Shown one piece after another: positions 42,522-50,522 of a stretch of 64,000 nt of DNA. The notes below the pieces were generated by a model, which ran no database searches, was not told where the DNA came from, and worked only from the letters and a program-made list of their open reading frames with translations. The translations under genes and the position numbers were made by a program. The stretch is from contig CAZARN010000003.1 in the NCBI GenBank assembly GCA_964487565.1, positions 1 through 64,000 of the forward strand, given 5' to 3'. The DNA is from Phil1 sp964487565 (GTDB lineage: Bacteria; Bacillota; Clostridia; Christensenellales; CAG-138). Within the stretch, counting starts at the first letter, position 1. The number at the start of each line of letters is the position of its first letter.

Positions 42522-42603
42522 TGCGTTCGTCCTTCCTTCGGGTTTGTCCCGTCAGATGGGATTATATCACGCGCACGGTAAAAATGTGAACGGATGCGCC
42601 GTG

Positions 42604-42930
42604 TCAGCGCGGCGCTTTTTTCATCGCGTGGCTTTTTTTGAGCCTTGCTGTCAGCGCGTTTGCGGCGCGGATGAAAAGATACGCGCCCGCGGCATAGGAT
42701 ATGAGCGCGAAAAGACGCGGCGAGCCGCCGTTGAGGGCAAGCAGCGTCAGCGCCGCGATCGCGCCTGCGGCCGCATAAAAGAGCGCGTCGAAAATACCGT
42801 CCCTCAGGGCGGTCTTTTTGAAGGGCAGGCGAAGCAGAAGCGTTATGACATATACGGCGCCCGCCGCGAGGCCCGCGGCAAACGAGAGCGTCAGCGCCGT
42901 AAGCTCCGCCGCGACGCCCTGCGCGTTCAG
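42604..42930 (-). CDS. yabQ: Sporulation protein YabQ, apparently started at CTG
   Basis: A 108-residue membrane protein. Three hydrophobic segments (about 14-34, 48-67, 74-90) and the inter-segment sequence RDGIFDALFYAAAG followed by NGGSPRLFALISYAAGAYLF match YabQ, required for spore cortex formation in B. subtilis. In the whole open frame there is no ATG, GTG or TTG before the conserved part. A CTG at 42928-42930 overlaps the yabP stop (CTGA) and has GAGGA seven bases upstream, so CTG is the likely initiation codon, coupled to yabP translation. Confidence 0.75.
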   Translation of the reverse strand: MNAQGVAAELTALTLSFAAGLAAGAVYVITLLLRLPFKKTALRDGIFDALFYAAAGAIAALTLLALNGGSPRLFALISYAAGAYLFIRAANALTARLKKSHAMKKAPR

Positions 42931-43220
42931 CGGAACATCCTCGAGAAGAGCGAACCGCGCTGTTCCTCCGTATCGGAGTATTCAAGCGCGACGAGCTCCC
43001 CCTCGACGACGACCTGCCCGTCGTCGAGCGAAAGACGGGTTATGTGCAGTCCGTTGCCCTCTATGCGAAGGTCGCCCGAGTCTGTAACAAGCTCGATCTC
43101 AGCGTCGTTGAAGCTTTCAACATCCCTCACGGCGGTGATGCTGATGAGTGCGCGTCCCTCTATGTGTACGCTGTGCGCGCGCACGCGCGCCGCCGCGGCG
43201 TCCGGCAAAGTCCTGTCCAT
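42927..43220 (-). CDS. yabP: Sporulation protein YabP
   Basis: A 97-residue protein of the YabP/YqfC family. The pattern VHIEGRALISITAVRDVESFND, then LRIEGNGLHITRLSLDDGQVVVEGEL matches the family, in which a beta-sandwich of this size is needed with YabQ for spore cortex assembly around the forespore. AGGAGG precedes the ATG. It is the first gene of a minus-strand unit with yabQ. The yabP-yabQ pair usually lies beside divIC and spoIIE; here spoIIE is 21 kb away. Confidence 0.9.
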   Translation of the reverse strand: MDRTLPDAAAARVRAHSVHIEGRALISITAVRDVESFNDAEIELVTDSGDLRIEGNGLHITRLSLDDGQVVVEGELVALEYSDTEEQRGSLFSRMFR

Positions 43221-43293
43221 TTTCTGTCCTCCTGACGTTGGCTGTATGGCTCAATATATGCGTGAACGCATTGTTAAATGATGAATTAGGTGC

Positions 43294-43325
43294 TTGACAA
43301 TAACGGATGATTATGGGAATATAAT
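43294..43325 (+). promoter_or_regulatory. Possible promoter of rho
   Basis: TTGACA at 43294 and TATAAT at 43320 are 20 bases apart, longer than ideal; GAATAT at 43317 gives a 17-base spacer. A leader of about 150 bases to the rho start codon would follow. I see no further gene between 43221 and 43487. Confidence 0.4.
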
Positions 43326-43487
43326 CACAAATCAGTTGTTATAGAGGCGCACCCGCACCAACCCCTAGATTTCATGTTTTAATTACCAAATTCAGGGCAT
43401 AATACTGATAAGAAGCGTTCAGGTCAAGCGACACGTGTTTTTTTCGTGCGATAATTTTTTTGTGTTCTTGAAAGGAGCATATTTATT

Positions 43488-45398
43488 GTGGATACAACCA
43501 ACAGCATGAGCAGAGAGGATCTGATGGAAAAAAGCCTCAGCGACCTCAGGGAGATCGCCAAACTGCTCGGAACAAAATCCATCACAAAATTCCGCAAAAG
43601 CGAGCTTGTTGATATTATTATGAACGGAGAAGCGGGCGCGGGCGCACCCGCGGACGCACCCGTCGTGCAGCCGCCGGCACAGGCGGCTAGCGTTGATGAG
43701 ACCGCCGCGGAGGATCAGTATGAGACCGACGCGGGCGACGACTCGGAGCCGGAGGAGACTGCAGCGTCCGCGGCGCAGACAACGAGGGCCGCGCGCGATG
43801 ATATGCCGCCGCGCGAGCGCGAGGATGGCTTCGACCAGCGCCGTAACTATCAGCAGCCGTACCGTACGCAGCAGCCGCGTCAGGATTACGGCGGAGGCTA
43901 CACCCGCAGATATAACAACAATCAGGGCGGCTACAATCAGCGTCAGCCGAGACAGGATTATCAAAACTATAACAACACCCAGCGCCAGTATGGCTATGAC
44001 CAGCGTCAGAACAGCTACCGTCAGGATAATTATCAGCAGCAGCCTTATCGTCAGGAGGGCTATCAGCAGCAATTCAGACAGGATAATTACGGAGGATACC
44101 CCCAGCAGGGCGGCGGATACCCCCCTGTGGAAATGCAGGACGATTTCCGTCAGCAGAAAAACGACGGCTATTACAACAAGGAGTACGGCACATCGAACCC
44201 CGCCGTGCCGGAAATGCTCGAGGGCGGCGCCTGCGGCGACTGCGAGGGCGTGCTCGAAGTGCTGCCGGACGGTTACGGCTTCCTCAGGAGCGAAAATTAC
44301 CTTCCCGGCAACAGGGATGTTTATGTTTCGATCGCCCAGATACGCCGTTTCGGCCTCAAAACGGGCGACATGGTCACTGGCAAGACCCGTCCGTCAAAGG
44401 AAGGGGAACGCTTCCTGGCGCTTTTGTACATAACCGCGATCAACGGGGACGAGCCGGAAAAAGCGCAGCAGCGCCGTCCGTTCGAGGAGCTTGTGCCTAT
44501 ATTCCCCAACGAGCGTCTGACGCTTGAATCCAAGGGCCTCGGCCGTGATCAGAACCTTGCCATCCGCCTTATCGACCTCATCGCCCCCATCGGAAAGGGG
44601 CAGCGCGGCATGATCGTCAGCCAGCCAAAGAGCGGCAAAACGACCCTCCTCAAGAATATCGCGCACGGTATATCCACGAATTATCCCGACGTTCACCTCA
44701 TCGTGCTGCTCATCGACGAGCGGCCGGAGGAGGTCACGGATATGAAACGCTCGATCAAGGGCGAGGTGCTTTATTCCACATTCGACGAGCTGCCGGAGCA
44801 TCACACCCGCGTTGCGGAGATGACGCAGGAGCGCGCCATGCGCCTCGTCGAGCAGGGCAAGGACGTCGTCGTGCTGATGGATTCCATCACGCGCCTCGCG
44901 CGCGCATACAACCTGACCATCCCGGCCACGGGCAAAACGCTTTCCGGCGGCATGGATCCCGGCGCGCTGCATAAGCCCAAGCGCTTCTTCGGCGCGGCGC
45001 GAAACATCGAAAACGGGGGCAGCCTCACGATAATCGCGACAGCCCTCATCGAGACCGGTTCCCGTATGGACGACATCGTGTATGAAGAGTTCAAGGGCAC
45101 GGGCAACATGGAGATCCATCTTGACCGCAAGATGAGCGAAAAACGCATTTTCCCCGCCATTGACATCTATAAATCCGGCACGAGGCGCGAGGAGCTGCTT
45201 TTGAGCCGCGAGGAGCTTGAAGGCGTGTTCAATATGCGGCGCACGCTTTCCTCCGGCAACCCGGCGGATGTTACGGAGCAGCTTATCGCGATGCTTGAGC
45301 GGACCGATACAAACTCCGAATTCATCCAAAGGCTCGGCGCGTGGAACAAAATTTATGAAAAAGACGGCTTCTCAGCCGGAAAACGCATAAACAACTAA
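43488..45398 (+). CDS. rho: Transcription termination factor Rho with prion-like insertion
   Basis: A 636-residue Rho hexamer subunit. Rho_N helical domain at about 7-47; an acidic Ala-rich linker at about 48-112; a low-complexity region at about 115-235 dominated by Gln, Tyr, Arg, Asn and Gly; cold-shock RNA-binding domain from about 252 (EGVLEVLPDGYGFLR); Walker A SQPKSGKTT at about 378-386; Walker B LIVLLIDERPEE; and the Q/R-loop region to the C-terminus, all intact. It ends transcripts and limits antisense RNA using ATP. Start is GTG at 43488 with AAAGGAG upstream; ATG at 43506 is an alternative. The insertion resembles the prion-forming region of Clostridium botulinum Rho. Confidence 0.96.
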   Translation: MDTTNSMSREDLMEKSLSDLREIAKLLGTKSITKFRKSELVDIIMNGEAGAGAPADAPVVQPPAQAASVDETAAEDQYETDAGDDSEPEETAASAAQTTRAARDDMPPREREDGFDQRRNYQQPYRTQQPRQDYGGGYTRRYNNNQGGYNQRQPRQDYQNYNNTQRQYGYDQRQNSYRQDNYQQQPYRQEGYQQQFRQDNYGGYPQQGGGYPPVEMQDDFRQQKNDGYYNKEYGTSNPAVPEMLEGGACGDCEGVLEVLPDGYGFLRSENYLPGNRDVYVSIAQIRRFGLKTGDMVTGKTRPSKEGERFLALLYITAINGDEPEKAQQRRPFEELVPIFPNERLTLESKGLGRDQNLAIRLIDLIAPIGKGQRGMIVSQPKSGKTTLLKNIAHGISTNYPDVHLIVLLIDERPEEVTDMKRSIKGEVLYSTFDELPEHHTRVAEMTQERAMRLVEQGKDVVVLMDSITRLARAYNLTIPATGKTLSGGMDPGALHKPKRFFGAARNIENGGSLTIIATALIETGSRMDDIVYEEFKGTGNMEIHLDRKMSEKRIFPAIDIYKSGTRREELLLSREELEGVFNMRRTLSSGNPADVTEQLIAMLERTDTNSEFIQRLGAWNKIYEKDGFSAGKRINN

Positions 45399-45406
45399 AA
45401 AAAACC

Positions 45407-45436
45407 TTGCTTTTGGGCGCGTTTTCGGGTTATAAT
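45407..45436 (+). promoter_or_regulatory. Promoter of rpmE
   Basis: TTGCTT and TATAAT are separated by 18 bases, directly behind rho. No terminator separates rho from it, so read-through is possible. Confidence 0.6.
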
Positions 45437-45444
45437 GTTCGCTG

Positions 45445-45496
45445 TTCGGGTGCGCCCGAATGCAGCAGCAGGGCGGGGTGCCGCTCTGCGCCCAGC
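45445..45496 (+). promoter_or_regulatory. Two-hairpin leader of the L31 gene
   Basis: TTCGGG-TGCG-CCCGAA (45445-45460) forms a perfect stem, followed by a larger GC-rich hairpin GGGCG...CGCCC with extending GC pairs (about 45469-45496), 20 bases before the start codon region. Such leaders can bind the ribosomal protein itself; L31 leaders are known in several phyla, but I cannot match this one to a family by eye. Confidence 0.45.
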
Positions 45497-45516
45497 AAAT
45501 TTGAAGGAGAATTGTC

Positions 45517-45717
45517 ATGAAGAAGGATATCCATCCGGCTTACGGCGAGTGCGTTGTGCGCTGTGCCTGCGGCGAGACCTTCAAGAGCGGCTCCACCAAG
45601 GGCGATCTTAAGGTCGAAATCTGTTCCAAGTGCCATCCGTTCTACACCGGCCGTCAGAAGCTGGTGGATACCGGCGGACGTGTCGATCGCTTCAAGAAGC
45701 GTTACGGCATCAACTGA
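45517..45717 (+). CDS. rpmE: 50S ribosomal protein L31, zinc-type
   Basis: A 66-residue ribosomal protein that bridges the two subunits at the top of the 50S. It begins MKKDIHPAYGE and has the four cysteines of the zinc-binding (C+) form: C-A-C at about 15-17 and C-S-K-C at about 36-39. RBS AAGGAG. The zinc-free paralogue that replaces it in zinc starvation is not in the window. Own promoter and terminator; the order rho-rpmE is conserved in Firmicutes. Confidence 0.98.
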   Translation: MKKDIHPAYGECVVRCACGETFKSGSTKGDLKVEICSKCHPFYTGRQKLVDTGGRVDRFKKRYGIN

Positions 45718-45732
45718 GATTTTCAAAATACG

Positions 45733-45759
45733 GAAAAAGAGGCCTGCGCCTCTTTTTTT
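45733..45759 (+). terminator. Rho-independent terminator of rpmE
   Basis: AGAGGC pairs with GCCTCT around CTGC, followed by seven T and preceded by a run of A. Confidence 0.93.
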
Positions 45760-45926
45760 GTTATATAAAAATTCACACAATTTTCATATTGCGGCAATTT
45801 TTCGGATATGGTATATTCCGCGCGTTTCATGATAAACTAATAGAAATATTCAAATTCGGCGATAACAGTTCATAACAGATATTGTGTCAAAATTTTACAT
45901 AAAATAACAGAAAGGGGACAACTGTA

Positions 45927-47024
45927 ATGATTTGGAACGAGGAAATGAAGCACAATGTTACCGATGTTGCCGAGATAGCCCCCCTGCTCGGACTGACGGA
46001 GGACGAAACGGCAAAGCTGGAGGCGCTTACCGGGCAATACCCGATGTCGGTCACGCGCTATTATCTTTCACTCATCGACCAGAACGATCCCGACGACCCG
46101 ATAAGGAAAATGTGTATCCCGGCGGCGGCGGAATTCAGCACGGAGGGGCAGTTCGACACCTCAGGCGAGGCGGGGAACACGGTCGTGCCCGGCGTGCAGC
46201 ATAAGTATCGCGAAAGCGCGCTTGTGCTGACCACGAACCGCTGCGCGATGTATTGCAGGCATTGCTTCAGGAAAAGGCTCGTCGGACTTTCGGACGCGGA
46301 AATACTCGCGCATTTTGACGGGATGATCGACTATGTGCGCGAGCACGAGGAGATCACCAACGTGATCCTTTCGGGCGGGGACGCGCTGATGCTGCCGACG
46401 GCAACGCTCGAACGTTATCTTTATGAGCTGACGCAGATCTCTCACCTCGATCTTATCCGCATAGCGTCGCGCATGCCGGTCGTATATCCCATGCGCATAT
46501 TCGAGGACAAGGGCCTGCTCGACGCGCTCAAACGGTATACTCGCATGAAGCAGATATATCTTGTGACGCAGTTCAATCATCCCAATGAGCTTACGCCGCA
46601 GGCGCGCACGGCCATACAGGCGCTGCTGACCTCCGGCGTGGTGGTCAAGAACCAGACCGTGCTGCTGCGCGGGGTGAACGATTCCGCAGAAGTGCTGGGC
46701 GCGCTTTTGCGCAAGCTGACGGCGTTCGGCGTCGTGCCGTATTACGTTTTTCAATGCAGGCCCGTCACGGGCGTGAAGACGAATTTTCAGGTGCCGTTTT
46801 CACAGGGATATGATATCGTGGAACGCGCGAAGGCGATGCAGAGCGGGCAGGGAAAGTGTTTCAAATATTGCCTGTCGCATCCGACCGGCAAGATCGAGAT
46901 CGCCGGCAAGCTTGACGACGGCCGCATGGCCTTCAAATATCACCAGACCAAGGACCGCGCGGACGAAGGGCGCATATTCATTAAGGATTTGCCAAAGGAC
47001 GCGGCGTGGCTTTTTGATATCTGA
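45927..47024 (+). CDS. KamA family radical SAM protein
   Basis: A 365-residue radical SAM enzyme. The cluster motif CAMYCRHCFRKR (C-x3-C-x2-C) is at about residues 109-120, preceded by ALVLTTNR and followed by NVILSGGDALM, as in lysine 2,3-aminomutase and glutamate 2,3-aminomutase. PLP-binding lysine candidates and the C-terminal HPTGKIEI part are more divergent, and the protein is shorter than classic KamA (about 410). It may make a beta-amino acid, possibly as compatible solute or for EF-P modification, but no kamDE, ablB or epm neighbour supports a choice. RBS AAAGGGG. Confidence 0.82.
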   Translation: MIWNEEMKHNVTDVAEIAPLLGLTEDETAKLEALTGQYPMSVTRYYLSLIDQNDPDDPIRKMCIPAAAEFSTEGQFDTSGEAGNTVVPGVQHKYRESALVLTTNRCAMYCRHCFRKRLVGLSDAEILAHFDGMIDYVREHEEITNVILSGGDALMLPTATLERYLYELTQISHLDLIRIASRMPVVYPMRIFEDKGLLDALKRYTRMKQIYLVTQFNHPNELTPQARTAIQALLTSGVVVKNQTVLLRGVNDSAEVLGALLRKLTAFGVVPYYVFQCRPVTGVKTNFQVPFSQGYDIVERAKAMQSGQGKCFKYCLSHPTGKIEIAGKLDDGRMAFKYHQTKDRADEGRIFIKDLPKDAAWLFDI

Positions 47025-47050
47025 AGGACAGGAGCGCGGCGAAACGCGCC

Positions 47051-48436
47051 TCAGGCCGGGAACACGGCGGTTATGCTCGTGCCGAGGCCGGGACTGCTTT
47101 GGGCGCAGATCCGCCCGGAATGCGCGGCGACGATCGCCGCCGCGATGGAAAGACCGAGGCCCATCCCGCCCGTTGAGCGCGCGCGCGCCTTGTCGACCCT
47201 GTAAAACCGATCGAAAATGCGCTCGAGATGCTCTTTGTCGATACCTGTTCCGGTGTCGGACACGCAGAGCGTCACGTCCTTGTTCTCCATGCGCGCAAGC
47301 AGGGTGATAACGCCGCCCGCGGGGGTGTATTTCGCGCTGTTGTCGATGAGGGCGTGCAAAAGCTGTTTTATCATGCTCCTGTCGGCGCACAGCGTGAGCG
47401 AATCGTCGCATAGGCACCGATAGGAGCGTTCGGCATCGATGAGGGTCTGCTCCTCGATGAGCTCGTCAAAGAGCGCTTTCACGCAAAAGACGGTTTTATT
47501 GAGCTGCTGCATGTTGCCGTCGCTTCTTGCAAGATAAAGCAGATTGTCAACGAGCCGGTTCATATATAAGGTCTGTTTTTCAATTGAGTTTATGCTTTCC
47601 AGAAGCACCTTCTCATCCTGCCTGCCCCAGCGTTCGATCAGCTCCGCGTTGCCCTGAAGTATGGCAAGCGGGGTGCGAAGCTCATGCGAAGCGTCCGCGA
47701 CGAAGCGCCCTTGCGCTTCGAACGCGCTCTCCATGCGCCCGAGCATATCGTTTATCGTGAGGGCGAGGCTTTTCAGCTCATCGTCGGCCTCAGGCACCTC
47801 AAGCCGCGCGTTGAGGCTTTTTTCACCGATGTTTCTTGCGGCGCTTATCATGCCGTCTATCGGCGCAAGCATCCTGCGGCTCGTCCGCCACCCCACGAAC
47901 AGCGCGGCGAACACGCCCGCGATATTCGCGCCGATGAGCAGAAGCCCCAGCAGTTCGAGAAAATCCTTTTCCGTTTCCATCTTCGCAACCGCGCACAGGC
48001 TGCCGATGAAACGGCCTTCGTCATATATGTTCCCGGCGCTTGACAAAAACATTTCATGCTCGCGTGAAAAGCGAAGCGTCGGCGCCTGCTCGCCTGAGGC
48101 GAGCATCGATTCGTCAAGATGAAAATTGACCACGCGGTTGACGACGACGCCGTTTGTATCAAACAGATACAGATTGAGATAAGCGTTGGTGTTTTGCTCC
48201 TCCATCACGCCGCGGCCGTAAAGCGGTTCGCCCTCGTGCAGCTCTTCAACGATATGATCTGAAATAAGCTCCGCCGTCGTGAGGAGGTTATCCTTCTGTT
48301 TTTGGATGAGAAAACCGTATGCAAGCGCAAACACGATGACGGAAAGCGCGACGAGCACGCATATGAACATGCCGCCGAAGGAACGTGTGAGCCGCAGCGA
48401 AAGCCTGCTTTTTGTTTTATTTATCGCGGATGACAT
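47051..48436 (-). CDS. Sensor histidine kinase
   Basis: A 461-residue kinase: membrane segment at about 22-44, extracytoplasmic sensor loop to about 160, second membrane segment at about 160-182, HAMP (about 183-240), H-box ADASHELRTPLAIL at about 247-260 with the phospho-histidine, and N, G1, F, G2 boxes (LIDNSAKYT, DTGTGID, FDRFYRVDKARA, GGMGLGLSI). The operon partner is the regulator overlapping its start by 20 bases. It begins at ATG 48436 inside the regulator gene with GAGGGGC upstream. The signal is unknown. Confidence 0.94.
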   Translation of the reverse strand: MSSAINKTKSRLSLRLTRSFGGMFICVLVALSVIVFALAYGFLIQKQKDNLLTTAELISDHIVEELHEGEPLYGRGVMEEQNTNAYLNLYLFDTNGVVVNRVVNFHLDESMLASGEQAPTLRFSREHEMFLSSAGNIYDEGRFIGSLCAVAKMETEKDFLELLGLLLIGANIAGVFAALFVGWRTSRRMLAPIDGMISAARNIGEKSLNARLEVPEADDELKSLALTINDMLGRMESAFEAQGRFVADASHELRTPLAILQGNAELIERWGRQDEKVLLESINSIEKQTLYMNRLVDNLLYLARSDGNMQQLNKTVFCVKALFDELIEEQTLIDAERSYRCLCDDSLTLCADRSMIKQLLHALIDNSAKYTPAGGVITLLARMENKDVTLCVSDTGTGIDKEHLERIFDRFYRVDKARARSTGGMGLGLSIAAAIVAAHSGRICAQSSPGLGTSITAVFPA

Positions 48437-49085
48437 AGCCCACGCCCCTCACGGTTTCGATGAGTCGGTTATCCTCGGTTTCATGTATGCGCCCACGCAC
48501 ATAGCGCACATAAACGTCCACTATGTTGCTTTCTCCGGCGTAAGCATAGCCCCAGACCTCGCTGAGAAGCTGCTCGCGCGTGAGCACGATGTTCTTGTTA
48601 CGCAGCATGTATTCGAGAAGATCATACTGCGTTTTTGTGAGCGTAAGCTCCGCGCCCGCGCGCGACGCCGTGCGCCGCGCCGTATCCAGCGAAAGATCGC
48701 CCGCAGTGAGAAGAAACCCGCTTTGCACCGCGGTTTTTCTTGTTGCGGCGCGTATGCGGGCAAGCAGTTCCTCAATGTGAAAAGGCTTGGTGATATAATC
48801 GGAAGCGCCCGCGTCGAGGCCCGTCACCTTGTCCATCACGGCGTCCCGCGCGGTGACGAGTATAACGGGGGTATCCTTCTCGCGCCGCAGGCGGCGGAGC
48901 ACCTCCATACCGTTTAACTCGGGAAGCATGACGTCAAGCAAAATGAGATCGAAGCTTTCGCGCAGCGCAGCTTCAAGACCGCTGCGCCCGTCAAGGCAGG
49001 CGGCGGTTTCATAGCCTTCGTGCCGCAGTTCAAGCTCGATGAAGCGCACTATCTCCTTTTCATCTTCGATAATAAGTATCCTCAT
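48417..49085 (-). CDS. OmpR-family response regulator
   Basis: A 222-residue regulator: receiver with acidic residues at about 8-10, phospho-Asp in ILLDVMLPELNG at about 51, and Lys in ITKPFH; the C-terminal winged helix reads LTLTKTQYDLLEYMLRN to TVRGVGYVIRDK (shortened). Start 49085 (MRILIIEDEKE) has GGAGG 11 bases upstream. It is transcribed away from the phosphodiester glycosidase/P-type ATPase genes across a 160-base spacer, so it may control them; this is an inference from layout only. Confidence 0.94.
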   Translation of the reverse strand: MRILIIEDEKEIVRFIELELRHEGYETAACLDGRSGLEAALRESFDLILLDVMLPELNGMEVLRRLRREKDTPVILVTARDAVMDKVTGLDAGASDYITKPFHIEELLARIRAATRKTAVQSGFLLTAGDLSLDTARRTASRAGAELTLTKTQYDLLEYMLRNKNIVLTREQLLSEVWGYAYAGESNIVDVYVRYVRGRIHETEDNRLIETVRGVGYVIRDK

Positions 49086-49247
49086 CCGCTCAATATCCTC
49101 CAATATGCTGATTGTATCGCATATTATATAAAAGCGCATTAAAATATAATGAGAATTGTTTTCTCACCGGATTCTCATGTTGGGTTCAATACCTTCTCAT
49201 TTTTCGGGGGTAACATAAGCGTGCAGGAAAGAAAAAGGAGAAAACGC

Positions 49248-50264
49248 ATGATACAGAACAAACCGCGCCGCATATCCGTGGCCGGAATGATCGCGAGGGA
49301 CGCTGCGATTGCGGTGGCCGTGCTTGTGGTATTCGCGCTTTTCCATCACGCGCTGCCGCGCCGGTCGGGAGCGATAGCAAGCATCGTCAAACAGAGCGAG
49401 CTTGCGGATACGCTCAACGGCGGGGCCTCGCCGACGGTCGGCAACACGCCCCTGCAAAGCGGCAGCGCGAAGCTTCCCGCGCAAAGTCCGAGCCCCGAAG
49501 GCGCGGCAACGGGCGATTTTTCGGCTTCGTTTCCATCATATGACACAGGCGCGGACGCGCTTTACAGCTATCAGGGCGACATGCTGCGCATTGCGGTGAA
49601 CATGGTGCAGGAGAACGACGTCACGTATTATGTGGCGGATGTTTGGGTGAAAAACATAAGCCTGTTCCGCACCGCGTTCGCAAAGGGCGAGTTCGGCACA
49701 GGGATACATGAACAGCCCGCGGCCATAGCCTCGGCGAACAACGCTGTATTCGCGGTGACCGGGGATTACTGCGGCGCGCGCAACAGCGGCGTTGTCATAC
49801 GGAACGGGGATCTGTATCGCGATTCCGTATCAAGCGACGTGTGCGTGCTGTATGCGGACGGAACAATGGCGACTTATCCGGAGGCGGATTTCAGCATGAC
49901 AGAGGCCGCGGACGGCGCGGCGTGGCAGGCGTGGGGCTTCGGACCTTCGCTGCTCGACGCAAACGGCAAGGCGATAACGCAGTTCGAAAGCTCGATAAAG
50001 GGTAAAAATCCGCGCAGCGCCGTGGGCTATTACGCGCCGGGACATTATTGCTTCGTCACCGTTGACGGCAGACAGGAGGGCTATTCCGTGGGTATGACGC
50101 TCGGCGAGCTTGCGGGCGTTTTCGAGGGGCTCGGATGCAGCGCGGCGTTCAATCTGGACGGAGGTGCGACGGCTGAAATGATATTCGACGGTAAGATTGT
50201 CAACAAACCCTATAAGGGCGGAAGGGCGTCGAGCGATATAATCTGCTTTTCGAAAGGCGATTGA
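49248..50264 (+). CDS. Phosphodiester glycosidase family (NAGPA-like) membrane-anchored protein
   Basis: A 338-residue protein: basic N-terminus and hydrophobic segment at about 18-34 (signal anchor), a Ser/Pro/Ala-rich linker, then the phosphodiester glycosidase domain at about 130-338. Conserved family blocks are NNAVFAVTGDYCG at about 164-176, SAVGYYAPGHYCFVTVDGRQ at about 257-276 and FNLDGGATAEMIF at about 303-315. The family hydrolyses GlcNAc-1-phosphodiesters or related cell-surface glycan phosphodiesters outside the membrane; the bacterial substrate is unproven. RBS AAGGAG before 49248; a longer frame from 49149 has no site. Confidence 0.87.
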   Translation: MIQNKPRRISVAGMIARDAAIAVAVLVVFALFHHALPRRSGAIASIVKQSELADTLNGGASPTVGNTPLQSGSAKLPAQSPSPEGAATGDFSASFPSYDTGADALYSYQGDMLRIAVNMVQENDVTYYVADVWVKNISLFRTAFAKGEFGTGIHEQPAAIASANNAVFAVTGDYCGARNSGVVIRNGDLYRDSVSSDVCVLYADGTMATYPEADFSMTEAADGAAWQAWGFGPSLLDANGKAITQFESSIKGKNPRSAVGYYAPGHYCFVTVDGRQEGYSVGMTLGELAGVFEGLGCSAAFNLDGGATAEMIFDGKIVNKPYKGGRASSDIICFSKGD

Positions 50265-50267
50265 ACG

Positions 50268-50522
50268 ATGAAAAAATACAGGCTTTGGCATGCCGCATCC
50301 CATGCCTGCGTGGTGCTGGGGATCGCCATGCTTACGCTTTTTGTGATCGACAGGATAAACCCGGCAATGGGCTTCATCGGCAGCGATCAGGGCGACTGGC
50401 TTTTGCTGATGTTCTGCATCTGCTCCGTGGCAAACGGCTGCATAAGCGCGGCTTATCTTTTGAGGCGTGACAGACATGCCGATAAGCTTGCATCGGAGGC
50501 GCGGCATGACAGGAAAGAATAA
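50268..50522 (+). CDS. Small membrane protein before the P-type ATPase
   Basis: An 84-residue protein with two hydrophobic segments (about 9-28 and 42-66) and a basic C-terminal tail ending RDRHADKLASEARHDRKE. It starts three bases after the glycosidase gene and overlaps the ATPase gene by 17 bases. I do not recognise a family; a small regulatory or structural partner of the ATPase is possible from context only. Confidence 0.65.
   Translation: MKKYRLWHAASHACVVLGIAMLTLFVIDRINPAMGFIGSDQGDWLLLMFCICSVANGCISAAYLLRRDRHADKLASEARHDRKE

Noticed and set aside
42434..42985. A 183-codon minus-strand frame covering the yabQ region
   Set aside because: It is a shifted frame, Arg/Ser/Pro-rich, with no YabQ pattern; the correct frame is the one starting at CTG 42930.
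43420..43465. Terminator in the leader of rho (CACG...CGTG with T-run)
   Set aside because: The stem is only four base pairs with a T-rich loop; too weak to claim.
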